The position numbers and the translations under genes are program-made. From positions 704-54,890 of the forward strand of contig NZ_LK995460.1 in NCBI RefSeq assembly GCF_900002405.1: a stretch of 54,187 nt of DNA, read 5' to 3'. The notes beneath the pieces were generated by a model that saw nothing but the letters and a program-made list of their open reading frames with translations, was not told where the DNA came from and made no database searches. Origin of the DNA: Actinomyces succiniciruminis. Its GTDB lineage: Bacteria; Actinomycetota; Actinomycetes; Actinomycetales; Actinomycetaceae. This document shows, one piece after another, positions 25,113-33,120 of this stretch (position 1 is the first letter of the stretch; the number at the start of each line of letters is the position of its first letter).

Positions 25113-25892
25113 ATGCGGATCGGCATTATCGGAACCGGCAATATCGGCGCCAGCATCGTGCGCGCATTGAGCGCCGCCGGACACGACGTCGCCGTCGCCA
25201 ACTCCCGCGGCCCGCAGACCATCCCGGCCGAGCTGCTCGTTGACGGCGCCCGTCCCGTCACGCCCGCGCAGGCGGTCGAAGGCGCCGAGGTGGTCATCCT
25301 CTCGGTGCCGCTCAGCGCGATCCCCACACTGGCGCCGCTCCTGTCCGACCTCCCCGAGGATGCGACCGTCGTCGACACCTCGAACTACTACCCGGGCCGC
25401 GACGGCGCAGACTTGCTGCCCGCCGGCATGGTCGAAAGCCTGTGGGTGTCCGAGCAGCTGGGCCGCCCCGTCGCCAAGGCGTGGAACGCCATCGGCTCGG
25501 CGTCACTGGCCAACAAGGGCACCCCCGCGGGAACCCCCGGACGCATCGCCCTGCCCGTGGCCGCAGACCGGAGCATCGACAAGCAGCGGGCCATGGCACT
25601 GGTCGAGGAGACGGGCTTCGACGCCTTCGACGCGGGCTCCTTGGCCGAGTCGTGGCGCCAGCAGCCCGGGACACCCGCATACGGCACGGATTTGACGCTC
25701 AACTCACTCCCCGGGGCCCTCGGGCGCGCCGACGCCGAGCGCGCCCCGGAGCGGCGCGACCTAGTGGTCGGAGTGTTCTCGAGCTGGCTCGGCGCAGGCG
25801 TGAACCCGGACGCACAGTGGGGCGTCGCCGTCGCACGTCTCATCTGCGGTGGTCCCGCCGGCGCTGCCGACGACTCCACGGCGGAGCACTAG
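25113..25892 (+). CDS. NADPH-dependent F420 reductase-like oxidoreductase
   Basis: A 259-residue protein with an N-terminal dinucleotide-binding Rossmann fold (MRIGIIGTGNIGASIVRALSAAGHDV, GxGxxG at about residues 7-12). NSRGP follows the second strand, consistent with NADP binding. VVILSVPLSAIP and VVDTSNYYPGRDG match the COG2085 / F420-dependent NADP reductase family. Family members pass hydride between NADPH and F420 or reduce small carbonyl compounds; which applies here is unknown. The ATG at 25113 follows GAGAGGAAC. The frame is open from 24837, but that part lies in the repeat array and is not protein-like. It is followed by a 17-bp-stem terminator, so it is a single-gene unit. Confidence 0.85.
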   Translation: MRIGIIGTGNIGASIVRALSAAGHDVAVANSRGPQTIPAELLVDGARPVTPAQAVEGAEVVILSVPLSAIPTLAPLLSDLPEDATVVDTSNYYPGRDGADLLPAGMVESLWVSEQLGRPVAKAWNAIGSASLANKGTPAGTPGRIALPVAADRSIDKQRAMALVEETGFDAFDAGSLAESWRQQPGTPAYGTDLTLNSLPGALGRADAERAPERRDLVVGVFSSWLGAGVNPDAQWGVAVARLICGGPAGAADDSTAEH

Positions 25893-25897
25893 CCGGC

Positions 25898-25940
25898 CCG
25901 AAACGCGTGGAGCGGGCAGTGCTCGCTCCACGCGTTTCGG
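25898..25940 (+). terminator. Hairpin with 17-bp perfect stem
   Basis: CCGAAACGCGTGGAGCG (25898-25914), a nine-base loop, and its exact complement (25924-25940), six bases after the oxidoreductase stop. There is no T-run, as is common in actinobacterial terminators. Confidence 0.75.
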
Positions 25941-25983
25941 CACGCCGCTCTCGCGGTCCATCCCGACCGCGCACGCGGAAAGG

Positions 25984-26037
25984 TTGACGAATCGCCCGCG
26001 GGCCGAATACGCTCACACCCATCCGTGAAACGGTTCA
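25984..26037 (+). promoter_or_regulatory. Promoter and LacI-type operator of GH78-2
   Basis: TTGACG (25984-25989), 18 bp, TACGCT (26008-26013), then TGAAACGGTTCA (26026-26037), identical to the 12-mer at the rhamnose operon and placed the same way just after the -10. The ribosome binding site GGAGG and the GTG start follow within 20 bases. Confidence 0.75.
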
Positions 26038-26056
26038 ACGACGATCCGGAGGACCC

Positions 26057-29000
26057 GTGACCACACGCCAGCCCAGTCAGCCCGCCGCCGCCAAGAGTTC
26101 AAGCTCAAGCACTCCGCTCACAGCCGATGCCGGCGCACCCAACGCCGGTCTCCTCACCGCCGCCGCGCCCTACGCCACCGACCCGGTCGGCCCCCTGGCC
26201 GCCCCACACCGGCTGCGCGCGGACCACCACCGCCCCGATAAGCCCGTCCTCGGCGGCACCGGCCCCACTCCCGCACTGTCATGGGAGGTGCCGACCGCAC
26301 CCGCCGGATGGAGCCAGGCACATGCCGAAATCGAGATCGTCCGCGCAACCGTCGGCGCACTACCCGCCGCCCCGCAGACCTTCGCCCTGGAGGGGGCCGA
26401 CTCCCTGTTCGTTCCCTGGCCCACCACACCGCTGAACTCACGCGAGAGCGCCGCCTGGCGGGTGCGCGTTGCCTGGGAAGACGGAATCTGGTCGCCCTGG
26501 TCGGCACCCGCCGTCGTCGAGACCGGCCTGCTGGGCCGCGACGACTGGACCGCCCGCCCCATCACGGCCCCCGGCAACCGACGCACCGATCCGGCACCGG
26601 TGATGGTCCGCCGCCTCACCGTCCCCGCCGGCACCACCGCCGCCCGCCTGCACCTGACCGCCGGCGGCATCTACGAGGCCTTCATCGACGGCGTCAAGGT
26701 CGGCGCGGACGAGCTCGCCCCGGGCTGGACCGAGTATTCCCGGCGCATCCTCGTGCAGACACACGACGTCACTACCGCGCTGACGCCGGGCGAGCACGAG
26801 CTCGCCGTCGTCCTGGGCAATGGCTGGTACCGCGGCCACCTGACCTGGGCGATGCGCGAGGCCGTCTACGGCGAGAACCTGTGGCTGCTGGCCCAGGTGG
26901 AGCTGAGCGACGGGCAGGACACCACCGTCATCGGCACGGATGAGGCGTGGACCTGGCGCCCCTCCAACGTCACCGCCAACGACCTGTACAACGGCCAGTC
27001 CACGGACCTGCGCTTGCCGGCGCTGGGCGAGGCGGAGGCCGAATCCCCGGTCGCCACCCTCGACCTGCCCGAAGCGGCACTGGAACCGACCACGCTGCCG
27101 CTGCCCACCGTCGTCGGCGAGGTGCGGCCCGTGGAGGTCATAACCACGCCGTCGGGCAGGCGCATCGTGGACCTGGGGCAGAACCTGACCGGGCACCTGC
27201 GCCTGACCGTCCCCGGCGGCCACGTGGGGGACGTGGTCACCCTGCGTCACGCCGAGGTCCTCGAGCACGGCGAGCTGGGAACGCGCCCGTTGCGCCACGC
27301 CGAGTGCACCGACCGTGTCACCCTGGCGGGTACCGGCACCGTCGAACGGCCCGAGGTCTTCACCCCCACCCTCACCCAGCACGGCTTCCGCTACGTGGAC
27401 GTGGAGGGCTTCCCCGGCGACGACGACGCTCTGCTCGCCTCCGTCACCGCACGCGTGGTATCGGCCGGGATGGAGCGGGCGGCCTGGTTCGCCAGCTCCC
27501 AGCCGCTCGTGGACCGGCTGGTGGAGAACACCCGCTGGTCCACGATCGACAACTTCATCACCGTGCCCACCGACTGCCCGCAGCGCGACGAACGCCTGGG
27601 CTGGACCGGCGACATCGGCGCCTTCGCCCCCACCTCCCTGAGCCTGTACGACGCCGCCGCCTTCCTGAACTCCTGGACGAAGGACCTGGCCGCCGCCCAG
27701 ACGCCCGACGGCGCCCTGCCGGTGGTCTCCCCCGACGTGCTCGACGGCAACAAGCTGACCTGCGCCTGGGGCGACGCCATCACCCTCGTGCCCTGGGCGG
27801 TCTACGAGGCCACCGGGAACCCCGCCGTGCTGGCGGCGAGCGTGGAGGCGATGAGTTGCTTCGTCGACGGCGTCGACGCCGTGGCCGGGGCCTCCCACCT
27901 GTGGCGGGGCGGCTTCCAGTTCGGCGACTGGCTGGACCCCGACGCCCCGCCGGACAACCCGGGCGCCGCCAAGGCCGACCCGGATGTGGTGGCCACTGCC
28001 TACTTCGCCCGCAGCGCCGGCATCACCGCCCGCGCCTGGGCGATCCTCGGCGACGCCGAGCGCGCAGCCCACTACGAGGCGCTGGCCGCGAGCGTGCGGG
28101 AGGCGTACCTGGATGCCTACGTCACCGCCGACGGGCTGATCCTGTCCGACTGCGCCACCGTCTACGCCCAGGCACTCGCCTGGGACCTGCTGGACACGCC
28201 GCGGCGCGTGAACGGGGCCGGACAGCGCCTGGCCGACCTGGTGCGGCTGCGGTCCTTCCGGATCTCCACCGGCTTCGTCGGCACCCCGCTGGTGCCGACC
28301 GCGCTGGTCAGGGGCGGCCAGGCCGCCACGGCCTCCCGCCTCGTGCTGGAGCGGGAGTGCCCCAGTTGGCTGTACCCGGTAACCATGGGGGCCACCACCA
28401 TCTGGGAGCGCTGGGACTCCATGCTTCCCAACGGGGACATCAATCCCGGGGAGATGACCAGCTTCAACCACTACGCGCTGGGCGCCGTCGCCCAGTGGCT
28501 GATCACCGACCTGGCGGGCCTGGACGTCGTCGGCGCCGGCGGCCGGGCGCTGCGAGTGGCCCCGCAGGTGGGGCACGGCTTCACCTCCGCGAGCGTGGTG
28601 CGGCGGCTGCCGCTGGGCACCGCCCGCACCGCCTGGGAGATCGACGGCGATGTGCTGCACGTGAGCGTGCAGGTGCCGGTGGGGGCGAGCGCCGAGCTGG
28701 TGCTGCCCGGGTCCGCGCCGGAGACGCTCGGGCACGGCGTGCACGAGCGCACGGTGAGCTTGCCCGAGCAGCTGCGCGACGGCGGCCGGACGATCCGCAC
28801 GGTGCGGGAGCTCATGGACGATGACGCGGCCTGGGCACGCGTGGTGGAGGCGGTGTCCGGCAAGCACGGCGCCTACATGGCGGACCCGGCATCCACGCTC
28901 ACCGGCTTCCTCACCCACGAGCTCGACTCGACCGCGAAGGTGATCCCGGGCGCAGCCACCATGTATGGCTTCATCCCCGGCATGGAGGAGGCCGGGGCCG

Positions 29001-29068
29001 CGCTGGATGTCGTGATCGCGGAGGTGGCGCCGGATGCGCCGGAGGTCCCCTCCGCCCAGCGAGGCTGA
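26057..29068 (+). CDS. GH78 alpha-L-rhamnosidase 2 (cytoplasmic, C-terminal helical extension)
   Basis: A 1003-residue rhamnosidase without a signal peptide. Beta modules are followed by VVLGNGWYRGHLTW (carbohydrate-binding-like module), IVDLGQNLTGHLRL, and the catalytic DCPQRDERLGWTGD with D506, E512 (general acid), W516 and D519. The general base candidate is E784 in TTIWERWDSMLPNGD. After the C-terminal sandwich an extra tail of about 90 residues begins RTVRELMDDDAAW and looks helical; GH78-3 has a related tail. The Ser/Ala-rich N-terminus is low complexity. The GTG start follows GGAGG. It stands alone behind an operator shared with the rhamnose operon, so rhamnose or rhamnoside control is likely. 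The linkage cleaved is not predictable. Confidence 0.95.
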   Translation: MTTRQPSQPAAAKSSSSSTPLTADAGAPNAGLLTAAAPYATDPVGPLAAPHRLRADHHRPDKPVLGGTGPTPALSWEVPTAPAGWSQAHAEIEIVRATVGALPAAPQTFALEGADSLFVPWPTTPLNSRESAAWRVRVAWEDGIWSPWSAPAVVETGLLGRDDWTARPITAPGNRRTDPAPVMVRRLTVPAGTTAARLHLTAGGIYEAFIDGVKVGADELAPGWTEYSRRILVQTHDVTTALTPGEHELAVVLGNGWYRGHLTWAMREAVYGENLWLLAQVELSDGQDTTVIGTDEAWTWRPSNVTANDLYNGQSTDLRLPALGEAEAESPVATLDLPEAALEPTTLPLPTVVGEVRPVEVITTPSGRRIVDLGQNLTGHLRLTVPGGHVGDVVTLRHAEVLEHGELGTRPLRHAECTDRVTLAGTGTVERPEVFTPTLTQHGFRYVDVEGFPGDDDALLASVTARVVSAGMERAAWFASSQPLVDRLVENTRWSTIDNFITVPTDCPQRDERLGWTGDIGAFAPTSLSLYDAAAFLNSWTKDLAAAQTPDGALPVVSPDVLDGNKLTCAWGDAITLVPWAVYEATGNPAVLAASVEAMSCFVDGVDAVAGASHLWRGGFQFGDWLDPDAPPDNPGAAKADPDVVATAYFARSAGITARAWAILGDAERAAHYEALAASVREAYLDAYVTADGLILSDCATVYAQALAWDLLDTPRRVNGAGQRLADLVRLRSFRISTGFVGTPLVPTALVRGGQAATASRLVLERECPSWLYPVTMGATTIWERWDSMLPNGDINPGEMTSFNHYALGAVAQWLITDLAGLDVVGAGGRALRVAPQVGHGFTSASVVRRLPLGTARTAWEIDGDVLHVSVQVPVGASAELVLPGSAPETLGHGVHERTVSLPEQLRDGGRTIRTVRELMDDDAAWARVVEAVSGKHGAYMADPASTLTGFLTHELDSTAKVIPGAATMYGFIPGMEEAGAALDVVIAEVAPDAPEVPSAQRG

Positions 29069-29086
29069 CCCCCACCTCCCCCTCCA

Positions 29087-29151
29087 CCGAGGTCGGTAGA
29101 TCTTACGCGCCGAGGTCGGTAGATCTTACGTACCGAGGTCGGTCGTTATGG
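29087..29151 (+). repeat. Tandem array of 23-bp repeats, inverted relative to the 20.9-kb array
   Basis: CCGAGGTCGGTAGATCTTAC units start at 29087, 29110 and 29133 (period 23). Bases 29122-29151 are the exact reverse complement of 20874-20903. The array begins 18 bases after the GH78-2 stop, in sense orientation. Confidence 0.85.
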
Positions 29152-29212
29152 CGGTGGTCCGGGAGCGCCCCGCGCTCACGGGCCACTGCCCCGGTCTCAG
29201 AAGGAAAGCGCT

Positions 29213-30787
29213 ATGTCCAACCGCTCCACTCGCCCGATCCTGCCGGGTTACTACCCGGACCCGTCCATCTGCCGCGCGGAGGACACGTTCTGGCTGGTCA
29301 ACTCCAGCTTCGAGTACCTGCCCGGCGTGCCGGTGCACCGCTCCATCGACCTGGTGCACTGGGAGCAGGTCGGCCACGCCTACACGCGTCCGACCGCCCT
29401 GCCGCTGCCCGGCGGCGACGCCGGCTCCCAGGGCACCTTCGCCCCCACCATCCGCCACCACGACGGCACCTTCTATGTGATCGTCACCAATATGGGTCAG
29501 GATCCACTGGGTCAGCGCATCGTGCGCACCACCGACCCGGCCGCTGGCTGGTCTGACCCGGTCGAGGTGCCCGACACCCCGGGCATCGACTCGGACCTGT
29601 GCTGGGACGAGGAGGGCATCTGCCACCTGAGCTGGCGCGGGGTGTCCTTCGAGACCGGCACCGCAGTCTCCACGCTGCGCTCGGTGCCGATCGACCCGGA
29701 TACCGGCGAACGTCTGGGCGAAGTGGTGGATCTCTGGCAGGGCACGGGCATGCGCGACGCGGAGGGACCGCACCTGTACCGGCGCCGAGGCTGGTGGTAC
29801 CTGCTGCTGGCCGAGGGCGGCACCGGCGTCGGGCACTGCGTGACCATGGCGCGCGCCCGCGAGCTGACCGGCCCGTGGGAGCAGCACCCCGGCAACCCGA
29901 TCCTCACCCACCGCTCCACCGACCATCCGGTGCAGGCCACCGGGCACGCCGACCTCGTCCCGCTCGACGACGCCGGTTGGGACGGAGTTCGCTTCGCCAT
30001 GGTGCACCTGGGCATCCGCCAGTTGGAGCCCTTCCCCGGCTACCACGTCAACGGCCGGGAGACCTTCCTGGTCGGCGTCGACTGGGAGGGGGACTGGCCG
30101 GTCGTCGTTGAGGACCGCTATGCGGAGGCGATCGCCGCGCGCGACGCCGCCTCTACGCACGCCTTCACCGATGAGTTGCGCGGGCACCCCGGCCCGGTCG
30201 CGGACGGCGATGCCCCCTGGGACCTGCCCGACCGGTGGGTCTCCCCCGGCGGGCTCGCCCGTACCGCGTTGACGCGCAACGCCGCCGGGGCGCTGGCGAT
30301 CACCGCGCCCGACGACGACGCCGCGCCGCGTCCACTGCTGGCGACCCGGTGCCGCGACACCGACTGGCGGGCCGAGGCGGAGTTGGCGGTGGAGCCGGGC
30401 GCCGTCGTCGAGCTCTGCGTGTATCTAGACCCCGATCACCGGGCCGCCGTGCGCTGGGACGGGAACCGCGTTGTGGGCGTGGCGACCTCGGCGCCGTTCG
30501 AGCAGGTTCTCGGCGAATTGGCGGCAGAGGACCTGAAAGCGCCACGGGGGCGGGCGCTGCGACTGTGGGTGAGCGCGCAGCTACCGGAGTCGGGCTTCTT
30601 CGGGCAGCGCCTACCCGACGAGCTGGTGCTGGGCGTGAGTATGGCCGGACGGGACGTCGAGTTGGGGCGGCTCGACGGCCGCTACCTGTCCACCGAGGTG
30701 GCCGGTGGCTTCACCGGTCGGGTCGTGGGCGTGCGCGCCATCCGCGGCACCGCGACCGTTGGGCGCTTCGACTACCAGCCGATGTAA
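29213..30787 (+). CDS. GH43 beta-xylosidase/arabinofuranosidase-type glycosidase
   Basis: A 524-residue inverting family 43 hydrolase. The five-bladed propeller starts immediately: YYPDPS carries the general base D16, GIDSDLCWD the pKa-modulating Asp (D126) and DAEGPHLY the general acid E184. The C-terminal 200 residues form a concanavalin-like beta-sandwich, as in beta-xylosidases of this family, which completes the active site. There is no signal peptide. The ATG follows AGAAGGAAAGC. It lies 144 bp behind GH78-2, beyond the 23-bp repeats, and may be its own unit. It probably removes xylose or arabinose from oligosaccharides; which one cannot be decided. Confidence 0.9.
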   Translation: MSNRSTRPILPGYYPDPSICRAEDTFWLVNSSFEYLPGVPVHRSIDLVHWEQVGHAYTRPTALPLPGGDAGSQGTFAPTIRHHDGTFYVIVTNMGQDPLGQRIVRTTDPAAGWSDPVEVPDTPGIDSDLCWDEEGICHLSWRGVSFETGTAVSTLRSVPIDPDTGERLGEVVDLWQGTGMRDAEGPHLYRRRGWWYLLLAEGGTGVGHCVTMARARELTGPWEQHPGNPILTHRSTDHPVQATGHADLVPLDDAGWDGVRFAMVHLGIRQLEPFPGYHVNGRETFLVGVDWEGDWPVVVEDRYAEAIAARDAASTHAFTDELRGHPGPVADGDAPWDLPDRWVSPGGLARTALTRNAAGALAITAPDDDAAPRPLLATRCRDTDWRAEAELAVEPGAVVELCVYLDPDHRAAVRWDGNRVVGVATSAPFEQVLGELAAEDLKAPRGRALRLWVSAQLPESGFFGQRLPDELVLGVSMAGRDVELGRLDGRYLSTEVAGGFTGRVVGVRAIRGTATVGRFDYQPM

Positions 30788-30798
30788 GTGCACAGGAT

Positions 30799-30824
30799 GC
30801 GGGCGGAAGGAGTGCGTCGCCCGC
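30799..30824. terminator. Small hairpin between convergent genes
   Basis: GCGGGCG (30799-30805) and CGCCCGC (30818-30824) in the 77-bp convergent gap. No T-tract, so a moderate call. Confidence 0.4.
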
Positions 30825-30864
30825 GAGCTCACCAGAGGGAAGACGCGGATTGGCACATCATCGT

Positions 30865-31203
30865 TCAGGAGGCGAGTTCGCGTTCGAGGATCTCACGCAG
30901 TAGCTGACTTCGGGTCTCCCCACGCGACTGCGCCCTGCGGTCAAGCGCCTCGCGCCGAGAACGCGGCACTTTGAAGGCGACTGTCACGAGTTCCTCCTCA
31001 GATAGCCGCGGGCGCCCAGGCGGACCCACGACGAAGGCACCCGGCTCCCCCGGAAAGTCTCCGCGTTCGGCCGCCCGCGCGAGCGCCTCAATGTCCCCTT
31101 CTGTGAGCGTCCTGCCGGACTTGGTTGTGTATGTCTTCACCGGTTCCTCCACGTCCGGGTGCCGCTCCGCCACCCGCGGGTGTACCAGGACGCCGTCAGC
31201 CAT
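30865..31203 (-). CDS. Ribbon-helix-helix (CopG-like) protein, orphan antitoxin-type
   Basis: About 112 residues. The C-terminal 40 residues read VTVAFKVPRSRREALDRRAQ...SRSQLLREILERELAS-like, the strand-helix-helix pattern of CopG/ribbon-helix-helix DNA-binding proteins. The N-terminal part (KTYTTKSGRTLTEGDIEALARAAERGDFPG) resembles that of antitoxin-type members. The ATG at 31203 is preceded by AAAGGTGGGG; a GTG at 31224 is possible but lies inside a palindrome. No toxin-like gene adjoins it: upstream on the same strand is the glycosidase stop, and downstream is a convergent GH43 gene. It therefore looks like an orphan or a repurposed regulator. The 13-bp dyad at its start suggests self-regulation. 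Confidence 0.75.
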   Translation of the reverse strand: MADGVLVHPRVAERHPDVEEPVKTYTTKSGRTLTEGDIEALARAAERGDFPGEPGAFVVGPPGRPRLSEEELVTVAFKVPRSRREALDRRAQSRGETRSQLLREILERELAS

Positions 31204-31214
31204 GAACCCCACCT

Positions 31215-31227
31215 TTTGTGTCACAAA
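31215..31227. promoter_or_regulatory. 13-bp palindrome at the start of the ribbon-helix-helix gene
   Basis: TTTGTG-T-CACAAA is a perfect dyad around one base. On the minus strand it lies between a TAACAT (-10-like) and the ribosome binding site, where an autorepressor would bind. Confidence 0.65.
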
Positions 31228-31263
31228 TATGTTAGACGAAAATCCTGTGGAGGGGAAGGCTTA

Positions 31264-33075
31264 TCAGTCGCAGCGCACCCGCACCGCCATCCACGGACGG
31301 CTCGGCAACGGCACCTCGACCTCGCCGCTCACCCCAGACGCGACCTGCTCCACCGTCATGTTCCACGTGTCGATGACATCGATCGCCCCGGTACGCCCCG
31401 CCGGCACCGTGACCGTGGTCCGACAGGGCTGCGCACCACCAAAAAAGGTCAGCAGGTAGCCATCCCCATCGACCGCAGTCTTCATACCCAGGCCGGGAGG
31501 CGCAGGCAGCAGCCGCCCACGCGGGGCCTCCTGGATGAGCCGGCGCAGGAAGGCAATGCGTTTCCAGCTCTCACCCCGCAGGACACCGCCGTGGGCCCAC
31601 CAGATCCCCTCCTCATGGAAGTAGGTCTCACCGTGGGTCATGCCGGCGCCGCGAATAATGCCCTCCCAGAAACGACGCAGCTCCTCCTCAGCGGTGAGGT
31701 TTCCCCACTCGTGCTCCAGGTTGCCCTCATAACCGTATTCGTCGATGACGACCGGTTTGCCGAAGCGGTTTCGCAGTTCGTCCACCTTCCGTCCCATCTC
31801 GTAGCCTCCGCCCTGGAAGGACACGTGACTGACCCAGTCGGCGGAGGCGTCGAAGGGCTCGAAGATGTTGTGTACGCCGATGGGGTGCCCCACCGGGTCC
31901 TCCTCCACCACAATCCGCCCCAGACGGTCCCAATCCGAGAGGCGCTTAGTTGTCAGCAGCTCGTACTCGTTGGCCATGGACCACCACACGTTGGGGAAGG
32001 CGGCCAAACGCCGGACCACGTGCCTCAGGTAGGCGTCGTCGACGTCCGGAGTCATCTCCGCGAAGCCCCAACGGTCGTAGGGGTGAAAAAGGATGAGATC
32101 GGCGATGATCCCGAGGTGCCCCAGTTCCCGCACGCACTGCTCAAGCCTGTCGAAGAAGTCTGCATCGAACGCGTCCCAGTCCCACTCGCGCTCTCCCGGG
32201 CCGGCCGAGCGAAAGGGGACGGATTCCGGATCGGCGTGGTTGTAGTCGTAATGCTTAGGGAAGATGCACATGCGGAGCTTGTTGAAGCCGCTGGACGCCA
32301 GCGTCTCCAAGGTGCGGCGGCGCATGTCGGCACCCTGATGAATCCAGGCGTAGGCGGTGGTGCCCAGGGGCGTGAAAGGCAGGCCATCGGCATGGGCGAA
32401 GTGCCCGGCTACGACGCGCACAGGCCCGTGCTCACCTATGCCCGCCGGGTGGACATCGACTTCCGCCTCGAGCGGAGCGACCGCAGCGATCCCGTCGACA
32501 CGCAAGCGCCAGTGGCCGGACACCTCGGGCAGGAAGCGGGCGGCCAGCTCGTCGCCGCGGCGATAGAAGACTCTCACGGACGTCCGTATACGGCTGCCTC
32601 CGGTCGTATCTCCGGTATCGGCGCCCGGGCCGGCGGACTCCACATCGGCCGCGTCGACGTCAACGAGTGTGGCGGTGAGGGTGACACTTCCAGCGATCTC
32701 GACGGCACGCAGTAGGGCTCCCGCGCCGGGAATGGTAACGGTTACCTCCACGGGCTCGTAGCAGCGGGCCGACACCGGGGCGCTCAATCGTGCTCGCGCC
32801 TGCTGTTCTAGCGTTGGCGCGGCGAGCGGGCGGGCCGCGCGGCGCACGGGCAGCACAGTGGGATCCTCGAGTTCGGCGAGCTCGGCGAGGAGCTCGGCAC
32901 GCGCGGGGTTGTCCCAGCCGAGCGTGATCCCCAGCAGCCCGCCGATGGGAAACTCGGGGTGTTCGACGGCGACCTGGAGGTCGGTAAGCCACGGGATGCC
33001 GTGTTGAAGGAGAGCGCGTGCCTGCGGCACGCTGAGGACCGCCCCCAGGGTGGATTGCGGGCTGAAGTGGTTCAT
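31264..33075 (-). CDS. DUF4038/DUF5605-like glycoside hydrolase
   Basis: A 603-residue cytoplasmic protein with a TIM-barrel glycosidase core. Its motifs are GTTAYAWIHQG, FNKLRMCIFPKHYDYNHAD, DLILFHPYDRWGFAEM, WWSMANEYELL (candidate acid/base Glu) and VVIDEYGYEGNLEHEWGN (candidate nucleophile Glu). These fit the DUF5060/DUF4038/DUF5605 proteins related to GH140 apiosidase and GH5-like enzymes. The first 50 residues form a small helical domain (STLGAVLSVPQARALLQHGI). The ATG at 33075 follows GGAGG by eight bases; the longer frame to 33117 has no ribosome binding site. It is the last gene of the ABC-transporter operon, 45 bp after GH3. It probably removes a branched or unusual sugar; specificity is unknown and apiosidase is only a suggestion. 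Confidence 0.8.
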   Translation of the reverse strand: MNHFSPQSTLGAVLSVPQARALLQHGIPWLTDLQVAVEHPEFPIGGLLGITLGWDNPARAELLAELAELEDPTVLPVRRAARPLAAPTLEQQARARLSAPVSARCYEPVEVTVTIPGAGALLRAVEIAGSVTLTATLVDVDAADVESAGPGADTGDTTGGSRIRTSVRVFYRRGDELAARFLPEVSGHWRLRVDGIAAVAPLEAEVDVHPAGIGEHGPVRVVAGHFAHADGLPFTPLGTTAYAWIHQGADMRRRTLETLASSGFNKLRMCIFPKHYDYNHADPESVPFRSAGPGEREWDWDAFDADFFDRLEQCVRELGHLGIIADLILFHPYDRWGFAEMTPDVDDAYLRHVVRRLAAFPNVWWSMANEYELLTTKRLSDWDRLGRIVVEEDPVGHPIGVHNIFEPFDASADWVSHVSFQGGGYEMGRKVDELRNRFGKPVVIDEYGYEGNLEHEWGNLTAEEELRRFWEGIIRGAGMTHGETYFHEEGIWWAHGGVLRGESWKRIAFLRRLIQEAPRGRLLPAPPGLGMKTAVDGDGYLLTFFGGAQPCRTTVTVPAGRTGAIDVIDTWNMTVEQVASGVSGEVEVPLPSRPWMAVRVRCD

Positions 33076-33120
33076 AGCAATCGCCTCCGACGATGTGAAT
33101 GAGGATGACAGCCGCATCCG

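Noticed and set aside
26438-28918. An 826-codon minus-strand frame opposite GH78-2
   Set aside because: Shadow of the rhamnosidase gene; no recognisable motifs and no start signal.
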